Source of the DNA: Pseudomonadota bacterium | GTDB taxonomy: Bacteria > Pseudomonadota > Alphaproteobacteria > Sphingomonadales > Sphingomonadaceae | Reading direction: 5' to 3' | DNA: 64,000 nt | NCBI GenBank assembly: GCA_023457895.1 | Contig: JAEXAY010000003.1 | Location: forward strand, 27,975-91,974 | Shown here: in pieces, positions 54,299-61,209 of the stretch | How the letters are laid out: the number at the start of each line of letters is the position of its first letter | Numbering within the stretch: the stretch's first letter is position 1 | Notes under the pieces: model-generated | Databases searched by the model: none | What the model saw: only the letters and a program-made list of their open reading frames with translations | Told to the model about the DNA's origin: nothing | Program-made: the position numbers and the translations under genes

Positions 54299-55885
54299 AT
54301 GACCAAACCCAAAGTTCTCATTTCCGACAAGATGGACCCCAAGGCCGCGGAGATTTTCCGTGAACGCGGCTGCGAGGTCGATGAAATCACCGGCAAGACC
54401 CCCGATGAATTGAAGGCGATCATCGGCCAGTATGACGGCCTCGCGATCCGTTCCTCGACCAAGGTGACAAAGGACATCCTCGATGCCGCGACCAATTTGA
54501 AGGTCATCGGCCGCGCCGGGATCGGCGTCGACAATGTCGATATTCCGGCCGCCTCGGCCAAGGGCGTGGTGGTGATGAACACCCCGTTCGGCAACTCGAT
54601 CACCACCGCCGAGCACGCGATCGCGCTGATGTTCGCGCTCGCGCGGCAGATCCCCGAGGCCGATGTGTCGACGCAGGCGGGCAAGTGGGAGAAGAACCGC
54701 TTCATGGGCGTCGAGGTCACCGGCAAGACGCTCGGCCTCATCGGCGCGGGCAATATCGGCAGCATCGTCGCCAGCCGTGCGCTTGGCCTCAGGATGAAGG
54801 TGATCGCGTTCGATCCCTTCCTCTCGCCCGAACGCGCGGTCGAACTCGGCGTCGAGAAGGCCGATCTCGACGATCTTTTGAGCCGCGCCGATTTCATCAC
54901 GCTTCACACGCCGCTGACCGACCAGACGCGCAATATCCTGTCGAAGGAAAATTTGGCCAAGACCAAGCCCGGCGTGCGCATCGTCAACTGCGCGCGCGGC
55001 GGGCTGATCGACGAGGCGGCGCTCAAGGAAGGGCTGGACAGCGGCCATATCGCGGGCGCGGCGCTTGACGTGTTCCAGACCGAACCCGCGCATGAAAGCC
55101 CGTTGTTCGGCACGCCCGGCTTCATCTCGACGCCGCATCTTGGCGCCTCGACCAACGAGGCGCAGGTCAATGTCGCGATCCAGGTTGCCGAGCAGATGGC
55201 CGATTATCTCGTCCATGGCGGTGTCACCAACGCGCTCAACATGCCGAGCCTTTCCGCCGAGGAAGCGCCCAAGCTCAAGCCCTATATGGCGCTTGCCGAG
55301 GAACTGGGCAGCCTGATCGGCCAGCTCGCCCACGGCCCGCTTACGCAGATTTCGGTCGAGGTCGAGGGCGCGGCCGCCAGCCTCAACCCCAAGCCGATCA
55401 CCGGCGCGGTGCTTGCCGGGTTGATGAAGGTGCATTCGGATACGGTCAACATGGTCAACGCGCCGTTCCTTGCGAAGGAGCGCGGCATCGACGTGCGCGA
55501 GGTGCGCCATGACCGCGAGGGCGATTATCACACGCTGCTGCGCGTCACGGTCAAGACCGACGAGGGCGACCGCTCGGTCGCGGGTACGCTGTTCGGCAAC
55601 GCCGCGCCGCGCCTTGTCGAGCTGTTCGGGATCAAGGTCGAGGCCGATCTCGACGGTGACATGCTCTATATCGTCAACGAGGACGCGCCGGGCTTCATCG
55701 GCCGCCTGGGCTCGACGCTGGGTGAGGCGGGCGTCAATATCGGCACCTTCCACCTGGGGCGCCGCGAGGCCGGCGGCGAAGCCGTGCTGCTGCTCTCGGT
55801 CGACCAGCCGGTGCCGCAGGATGTTCTCGACGCGGTGTGCAAGCTCCCCGGCGTCAAGCGGGTCAAGCCGCTCAAGTTCGGCTGA
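54299..55885 (+). CDS. serA: D-3-phosphoglycerate dehydrogenase
   Basis: A 528-aa NAD-dependent enzyme committing 3-phosphoglycerate to serine. The 2-hydroxyacid dehydrogenase core has the Rossmann motif LGLIGAGNIGSIVASRALG (about 142-160), the catalytic Arg/Glu region NCARGGLIDEAAL, and STPHLGAST with the catalytic His (about 281). An intervening domain and a C-terminal ACT domain (about 455-528, VNEDAPGFIGRLGSTLGEAG) make it the long type that can be feedback-regulated. It is followed by hisZ after 14 bp. Confidence 0.97.
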   Translation: MTKPKVLISDKMDPKAAEIFRERGCEVDEITGKTPDELKAIIGQYDGLAIRSSTKVTKDILDAATNLKVIGRAGIGVDNVDIPAASAKGVVVMNTPFGNSITTAEHAIALMFALARQIPEADVSTQAGKWEKNRFMGVEVTGKTLGLIGAGNIGSIVASRALGLRMKVIAFDPFLSPERAVELGVEKADLDDLLSRADFITLHTPLTDQTRNILSKENLAKTKPGVRIVNCARGGLIDEAALKEGLDSGHIAGAALDVFQTEPAHESPLFGTPGFISTPHLGASTNEAQVNVAIQVAEQMADYLVHGGVTNALNMPSLSAEEAPKLKPYMALAEELGSLIGQLAHGPLTQISVEVEGAAASLNPKPITGAVLAGLMKVHSDTVNMVNAPFLAKERGIDVREVRHDREGDYHTLLRVTVKTDEGDRSVAGTLFGNAAPRLVELFGIKVEADLDGDMLYIVNEDAPGFIGRLGSTLGEAGVNIGTFHLGRREAGGEAVLLLSVDQPVPQDVLDAVCKLPGVKRVKPLKFG

Positions 55886-55899
55886 GAAAGGCGCATCGC

Positions 55900-57018
55900 A
55901 TGACCTCGCCGCTTCTTCCCGAAGGCTTGCGGGACCGCCTGCCCCCCGAGGCCGAGGCGGCGAGCCATGTGACCCGCGCCTTGCTCGACGAGATGAAGCG
56001 CTACGGCTATGCGCGCGTCGCGCCGCCGCTTGCCGAATTTCGCGAGACGCTGGAGCTCGACGGGGTCAAGGGGCAGGGCGGGCGCGACCTCTTGCGCATC
56101 ACCGACCCGGTGTCGCAGCGCACGCTCGCCATCCGCCCCGACATCACCACCCAGGTCGGCCGTATCGCGACCAGCCGGATGGCGCACGCGGCGCGGCCGC
56201 TGCGGCTCTGCTATGCCGGGCAGGTGGTCAAGCTGCGCGCGAGCCAGCTGCGGCCCGAACGAGAGATGCTGCAGGCGGGCGCGGAACTCATCGGCAATGA
56301 CAGCGTCGCGGCGGCGCGCGAGATCGTCCGCGTGGCGCTCGCCTCGCTCCGGGCGGCGGGCGCGAAGGGGCTCACCATCGATTTCACCCTGCCCGACCTT
56401 GTTGAAACGCTGGCGAAATCGGCACTGCCGCTCGACGGGGACAAGGTGGCCGCAGTGCGCACCGAGCTCGACGCCAAGAATGCGGGGGCAATCAGCGCAC
56501 TCGGTGCCGATGCCTATCTGCCGCTGATCGCGGCGGCAGGGCCGTTCGATCAGGCGATCGCGCGGCTGAAGCAGCTTGACGGCGGCGGCGACCTTGCGAG
56601 CCGCATCGCCGCGCTGGAGGCCATCGCGGCGGAGATTGGCCCCGACATCACGGTGACGCTCGATCCGACCGAACGCCATGGGTTCGAATATCAAAGCTGG
56701 TTCGGCTTTTCGCTGTTTGCGAAAGGTGCCCCCGGCGCGATCGGCCGCGGCGGCAGCTATCGCATCACCCATGCCGATGGCCGCGCCGAACCCGCGATCG
56801 GCTTCTCGCTCTATCCCGATCCGCTGATCGACCTGGGGCTGGGGCGCAGCGCGGAAAAGGACCGGCGGCTGTTCGTGCCGGCCGGTACGGATGCGGAGAC
56901 GGCGGAAAAGCTGCGGGACGAGGGCTGGTTAACGATATGCGCGCTCGGTGAGGATGATGATGCGGCCGCGCTCGGTTGCACCCACCGTCTGGGCGCGGGC
57001 GGGCCGGAAGCTATTTAA
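55900..57018 (+). CDS. hisZ: ATP phosphoribosyltransferase regulatory subunit HisZ
   Basis: A 372-aa HisRS-like protein that forms the ATP phosphoribosyltransferase with a short HisG. It begins LLPEGLRDRLPPEAEAAS, with FRETLELDGVKGQGGRDLLRITDPVSQRTLAIRPDITTQVGRIA and later SWFGFSLFAKG and GRGGSYRITHADGRAEPAIGFSL. It lacks the full HisRS catalytic set, as HisZ does. The gene follows serA by 14 bp and precedes purA; the matching hisG is not in this window. Confidence 0.92.
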   Translation: MTSPLLPEGLRDRLPPEAEAASHVTRALLDEMKRYGYARVAPPLAEFRETLELDGVKGQGGRDLLRITDPVSQRTLAIRPDITTQVGRIATSRMAHAARPLRLCYAGQVVKLRASQLRPEREMLQAGAELIGNDSVAAAREIVRVALASLRAAGAKGLTIDFTLPDLVETLAKSALPLDGDKVAAVRTELDAKNAGAISALGADAYLPLIAAAGPFDQAIARLKQLDGGGDLASRIAALEAIAAEIGPDITVTLDPTERHGFEYQSWFGFSLFAKGAPGAIGRGGSYRITHADGRAEPAIGFSLYPDPLIDLGLGRSAEKDRRLFVPAGTDAETAEKLRDEGWLTICALGEDDDAAALGCTHRLGAGGPEAI

Positions 57019-57079
57019 GCTTTCGTGTCGCTGGGCTGGTAAGGGTGCCGAACAACCGGGGTTTTGCTGCGCTACATTA

Positions 57080-57167
57080 TACCCGTTAGTGCTGAGCGTG
57101 TCGAAGCACGTCCCTCCGCGCTGGCGCAAACCTCTCGATGCCCTTCGACAAGCTCAGGGCGAGCGGG
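57080..57167. repeat. Palindromic intergenic repeat, family B copy 2
   Basis: The left arm GCTGAGCGTGTCGAAGCACG (57091-57110) is matched, inverted, by CCCTTCGACAAGCTCAGGGC (57141-57160), and both are flanked by ACCCG/CGGGT. This copy is more diverged than the one at 54202. It occupies most of the gap between hisZ and purA; the rest of 57168-57347 shows a small GC hairpin (GCCGGG/CCCGGC at 57301-57318) and no other clear signal. Confidence 0.75.
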
Positions 57168-57347
57168 TTTGGAAAAGACGTTGCGCCTTAGTGTTCCGTT
57201 TGCGCTGACCCTGAGTCCGCCAAAGCCTCGAAACACCGGCCACCCGTCCAGGCCAGCCGCAATCCTATCCCCCTTGCCTCTCCACCAAATTGCTTTAAGG
57301 GCCGGGAACGTCCCCGGCACAGCTAGAATGAAGGACGTTTCAAGACC

Positions 57348-58637
57348 ATGGCCAATGTAGCAGTAATCGGCGCGCAATGGGGCGACGAGGGCAAGGGCAA
57401 GATTGTCGACTGGCTCGCCGAGCGCGCCGATGTGGTGGTGCGCTTCCAGGGCGGCCATAATGCCGGGCATACATTGGTCGTCGGCAACGAGGTCTACAAG
57501 CTGTCGTTGCTCCCGTCCGGCATCGTGCGCGGGACGCCGAGCGTGATCGGCAATGGCGTGGTGCTCGACCCCTGGCACCTCAAGGCCGAGGTTGAAAAGC
57601 TGCAAAGCCAGGGCGTCCAGATCACGCCCGAAACGCTGCACATCGCCGATAATTGCCCGCTGATCCTGCCCTTCCACCGCGACCTCGATGCGCTGCGCGA
57701 AACCGCGGCCGGTGCCGGCAAGATCGGCACCACCGGGCGGGGTATCGGCCCGGCTTATGAAGACAAGGTCGGCCGCCGCGCGATCCGCGTGTGCGACCTT
57801 GCCCATCTCGACAGCCTCGAGCCGCAGCTCGACCGCCTGTGCGCACATCATGATGCCTTGCGCGCCGGGTTCGGCGAACCGCCGGTCGACCGGGCCGCGC
57901 TCATCGCGGACTTGCGCGAGATCGCCGATTTCGTGCTCCAGTTCGCCAAGCCGGTGTGGATGATGCTGGGCGAAGCGCGCAAGAGCGGCAAGCGCATCCT
58001 GTTCGAGGGCGCGCAGGGGACACTGCTCGATATCGACCATGGCACCTACCCGTTCGTCACCAGCTCGAACACCATTGCCGGAACCGCGGCGGGCGGATCG
58101 GGTCTCGGCCCGTCGGCGGTGGGTTTCGTTCTCGGCATCACCAAGGCCTACACTACCCGCGTCGGCTCGGGTCCGTTCCCGTCCGAGCAGGACAATGACA
58201 TCGGCCAGCGCCTCGGCGAGCGTGGTCATGAATTCGGCACCGTCACCGGGCGCAAGCGCCGCTGCGGCTGGTTCGACGCGGTGCTGGTGCGGCAATCGGT
58301 CGCGGTTTCGGGTGTCACCGGAATCGCGCTCACCAAGATCGACGTGCTCGACGGGTTCGACACGGTGAAAATCTGCACCGGTTATCGCCTTAATGGCGAG
58401 ACGCTCGACCATTTCCCCGCCCATGCTGCCGACCAGGCCGCGGTCGAACCCATTTACGAGGAAATGGACGGCTGGCAGGACACTACTGCCGGCGCGCGCA
58501 GCTGGGCGCAGCTTCCCGCGCAGGCGATCAAATATGTCCGCCGCATCGAGGAGCTGATCGGCTGTCCGGTGGCCCTCGTTTCGACCAGCCCGGAACGCAA
58601 CGACACGATTTTGGTGCGCGATCCGTTCGCGGACTGA
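57348..58637 (+). CDS. purA: Adenylosuccinate synthetase
   Basis: A 429-aa GTP-dependent enzyme of AMP synthesis. The N-terminal signature GAQWGDEGKGKIVDWLAERAD is the P-loop-like GTP/IMP motif; FQGGHNAGHTLVV, GRGIGPAYEDK, GAQGTLLDIDHGTYPFVTSSN and GTVTGRKRRCGWFDAV are all present. Length is normal. It has an AAGGA box 11 bases upstream of ATG 57348. It lies 330 bp from hisZ, separated by repeat B, so it likely has its own promoter. Confidence 0.97.
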   Translation: MANVAVIGAQWGDEGKGKIVDWLAERADVVVRFQGGHNAGHTLVVGNEVYKLSLLPSGIVRGTPSVIGNGVVLDPWHLKAEVEKLQSQGVQITPETLHIADNCPLILPFHRDLDALRETAAGAGKIGTTGRGIGPAYEDKVGRRAIRVCDLAHLDSLEPQLDRLCAHHDALRAGFGEPPVDRAALIADLREIADFVLQFAKPVWMMLGEARKSGKRILFEGAQGTLLDIDHGTYPFVTSSNTIAGTAAGGSGLGPSAVGFVLGITKAYTTRVGSGPFPSEQDNDIGQRLGERGHEFGTVTGRKRRCGWFDAVLVRQSVAVSGVTGIALTKIDVLDGFDTVKICTGYRLNGETLDHFPAHAADQAAVEPIYEEMDGWQDTTAGARSWAQLPAQAIKYVRRIEELIGCPVALVSTSPERNDTILVRDPFAD

Positions 58638-58758
58638 GACACCTCCCGGTCCTGTCCTGCCCTTTCACCCTTCAAAGCTTCATCCGGTTTTTTTCGGAAC
58701 CGGGCGGAAGATACTGGCGTTCAGCCTTCCGACAGCGAAGAAGGCAAAAGGGCGTTCC

Positions 58759-59496
58759 ATGACCACACGCGAAACGACCGGCCTTCTTTCCCGCAGCCAC
58801 GCCGACGAGGCGGTTATCCAGACAGTATCGGACAAGGCTCATGTCGCCCTTTATGGCGCGATTGGCTGGCCTTGGCTGCTCAAGAGCCTGCGCGGCGGCG
58901 GCAAGGCGGAAAAGCGGCGCCTGCTCGAGCGGTTGCAACTTCCCGCCGATGCGCTGCCCAATCTGGGAAGCTGGAAGGCGGATACCCGCCTGCTGCATCT
59001 CATTGTCGATGAAATCGAGCGCATGCGACCGCGCACGGTGGTGGAACTGGGTTGCGGCGCGACCAGCTTGGTGATCGCCCGCGCGCTGCAACTTCATGGC
59101 GGCGGCACGCTCCACAGCTATGACCAGCACGCGGATTTCCTCGATCTGACGCAGGGCTGGCTCGCCGATTATGGCCTCAGCGCGGAGATGCGCCATGCGG
59201 CGCTGGAGGAGGCGCCGGGCGACTGGCCCGGTTATTGGTACGATCTTAGCGAAGTACCGCTGAGGATCGACCTTCTTGTCATCGACGGACCGCCCTGGAC
59301 GATCCACCCTTATGTCCGCGGCGCCGCCGAAAGCCTGTTCCCGCGCTTGTCATCAGGAGCGATGGTGCTGCTCGACGACGCCTCCCGTCCGGGGGAGCGT
59401 GTGGTCGCGGGCCGATGGAAGAGACGCTGGCCGCAGATCGCCTTTTCCTTCGACCGGCGCGGCACCAAGGGGACGCTGGTGGGACGCAAAGCCTGA
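58759..59496 (+). CDS. Class I SAM-dependent methyltransferase-like protein
   Basis: A 245-aa Rossmann-fold protein. The SAM-binding motif is VVELGCGATSLV (residues 94-105) and the acidic motif SYDQHADF follows; LVIDGPPWTIHPYVRGA resembles the post-II region of FkbM/O-methyltransferase-like proteins. The substrate is unknown. It has a weak RBS and sits alone between purA and an intergenic repeat cluster. A glycan-linked role is possible but only by analogy. Confidence 0.75.
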   Translation: MTTRETTGLLSRSHADEAVIQTVSDKAHVALYGAIGWPWLLKSLRGGGKAEKRRLLERLQLPADALPNLGSWKADTRLLHLIVDEIERMRPRTVVELGCGATSLVIARALQLHGGGTLHSYDQHADFLDLTQGWLADYGLSAEMRHAALEEAPGDWPGYWYDLSEVPLRIDLLVIDGPPWTIHPYVRGAAESLFPRLSSGAMVLLDDASRPGERVVAGRWKRRWPQIAFSFDRRGTKGTLVGRKA

Positions 59497-59582
59497 TACT
59501 ACTGTCCCATTCCGAGCGGGTGGAAAATATGGGCAACCGGGCGTCGATAAAAGGCGGACTGGGTAACTGGCAATACCCACCC

Positions 59583-59624
59583 CAAAAGACGTACCGTCTT
59601 TTGACCCTCCCTGAAAGGGAGGGT
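59583..59624. repeat. Tandem perfect hairpins
   Basis: CAAAAGACG-TAC-CGTCTTTTG (59583-59603) is directly followed by ACCCTCCCT-GAA-AGGGAGGGT (59604-59624). Both are perfect 9-bp stems with tiny loops. The second shares the CCTCCCT core with 20148-20164. They lie between the methyltransferase and the MFS gene and could act as a terminator or represent a repeat family. Confidence 0.6.
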
Positions 59625-59689
59625 GGCGATTGGGGTTGCAGGCAAATGGCCCTTTCCCCGCCGCCTCAACCCCAGTAAAGCGCTGCCCC

Positions 59690-60889
59690 ATGAAACGCCC
59701 GTGGATCGTCATTGTCAGCGCCGCGGCCATCGTGACCTTCGCGATGGGCATCCGCCAGGCGTTCGGGCTGTTCCTGCCGCAGATGAGCGCATCGCTCGAC
59801 ATCAGCCGGGCGAGCTTTGGCCTTGCGCTGGCGCTCCAGAATCTGCTGTTCGGTTTCGCCCAGCCGTTCGTCGGGGCGATCGCCGACAAACATGGTTCGG
59901 GCCGCGTCGTCGCGGCCGGCACGCTCGTCTATATCGCGGGGCTCGTCGGCGCCGGGATGGCCTCGAGCGCGCTCGGCCTCCACCTCTCGCTCGGCGTGCT
60001 GGTCGGGATGGCGCTTTCGGCGACCACCTTCGTCGTCGTGCTTGGCGCAGTCGGCCGGGTGGTGAGCCCGGAAAAGCGCAGCCTCGCCTTCGGCATCGTC
60101 ACCGCGGGCGGTTCGCTCGGCCAGTTTCTCGTCGTGCCGGTGGCGCAGAAGCTGCTCGCGGCGTTCGGCTATCATCAGGCGCTCTATATCCTTGCCGCGC
60201 TGGTGTCGCTCTGCCTCCTGCTGTCGCTGGGGGTGGCGGGCAAGCCTGCGCACAGCGGCGCCACCGCCCACGGACCCGAACAAAGTCTGACCGACGCGCT
60301 TCATGAAGCGGGGCGGCACAGCGGCTTTCGCTGGCTCAACATCGGCTTTGCCGTGTGCGGCTTTCACACCGCCTTCATCGCCACGCACTTCCCCGCCTAT
60401 CTCGACGACAAGGGCCTGGGGCTCGGCATCGGCGCGACCGCGCTCGCGCTCATCGGCCTGTTCAACATTCTAGGCAGCTATGTCTTTGGCGTCGGCGGCG
60501 ACAAGCACAGCAAGAAGCATCTGCTGTCGGCCATCTATGGCGGGCGGGCGCTGCTGATCGCGGTCTTCCTGATCCTGCCGCTCTCCAAGCTGACGGCATT
60601 GGGCTTTGCCGCGATCATGGGTTTCCTCTGGCTCGGCACGGTGCCGCTGACGAGCGGCCTCATCGGCCAGATGTTCGGCGTGCGGTACATGTCGACGCTG
60701 TACGGCATCGTCTTCCTGAGCCATCAGCTCGGGAGCTTTTTCGGCAGCTGGGCGGCGGGCGCGATGTTCGACCGCTTCGGCAATTATGACAGCGCGTGGA
60801 TCGCCTCGATCGCGCTCGGCCTGACCGGGATGCTGGTCAACCTGCCGATCAACGACAAGCCGGTGGCGCGCATGCGGCAGGTGGCATGA
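59690..60889 (+). CDS. MFS transporter
   Basis: A 399-aa major facilitator with 12 predicted helices. QMSASLDISRASFGLALALQNLLFGFAQPFVGAIADKHGSGRVV contains the motif A loop (GAIADKHGSGRV). It resembles the OxlT/NarK-like branch that exports or exchanges small organic anions. ATG 59690 is selected because the upstream codons are not family-like; no strong Shine-Dalgarno is visible. It overlaps a tiny membrane protein by 4 nt (ATGA), so the two are coupled. Confidence 0.88.
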   Translation: MKRPWIVIVSAAAIVTFAMGIRQAFGLFLPQMSASLDISRASFGLALALQNLLFGFAQPFVGAIADKHGSGRVVAAGTLVYIAGLVGAGMASSALGLHLSLGVLVGMALSATTFVVVLGAVGRVVSPEKRSLAFGIVTAGGSLGQFLVVPVAQKLLAAFGYHQALYILAALVSLCLLLSLGVAGKPAHSGATAHGPEQSLTDALHEAGRHSGFRWLNIGFAVCGFHTAFIATHFPAYLDDKGLGLGIGATALALIGLFNILGSYVFGVGGDKHSKKHLLSAIYGGRALLIAVFLILPLSKLTALGFAAIMGFLWLGTVPLTSGLIGQMFGVRYMSTLYGIVFLSHQLGSFFGSWAAGAMFDRFGNYDSAWIASIALGLTGMLVNLPINDKPVARMRQVA

Positions 60890-61035
60890 CCGGGCTGGCC
60901 GCTTTCTTCCGCCGCAACGCGGTGCATTTCGCGATGGGCGCGGTGTTTGTGGTGGCGGCGGTTCTGGGTCTCTACCTGTGGGACGACGAAGCGCTGCCGA
61001 TCTGGCTCAGCCGCGCGATTGCTTATTGCATGTGA
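60886..61035 (+). CDS. Small single-helix membrane protein
   Basis: A 49-aa protein beginning MTGLAAFFRRNAVHFAMG, with one membrane helix (FAMGAVFVVAAVLGLYLW) and a short acidic tail. The ATG overlaps the MFS stop, which argues that it is translated. It could be a regulatory subunit of the transporter; no homology is recognised. Confidence 0.65.
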   Translation: MTGLAAFFRRNAVHFAMGAVFVVAAVLGLYLWDDEALPIWLSRAIAYCM

Positions 61036-61049
61036 GCTACGACAATCTT

Positions 61050-61143
61050 CGTCATTCCCCGGCTTGACCGGGGGATCCATCTCCCAACCATCGACCTTTG
61101 CGACGCGGTCCCGAGATGGATTCCCGCTTTCGCGGGAATGACG
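61050..61143. repeat. Palindromic intergenic repeat, family A copy 2
   Basis: The left arm CGTCATTCCCC...GGATCCATCTC and right arm GAGATGGATTCCCGC...GGGAATGACG form a long inverted repeat. It matches the copy at 347-432 downstream of feoB. It lies between the MFS operon and polA. Confidence 0.8.
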
Positions 61144-61209
61144 AAGGTTGAGTAGATCGGTACCGCCACCCCCTGTGCAACCCCGGCCTGCCTGCTATAG
61201 CCTCACGCC

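Noticed and set aside
57301..57329. A purA promoter with -10 TAGAAT
   Set aside because: The matching -35 position reads GCCGGG, and TAGAAT is directly followed by the likely RBS, so the transcript must start earlier.
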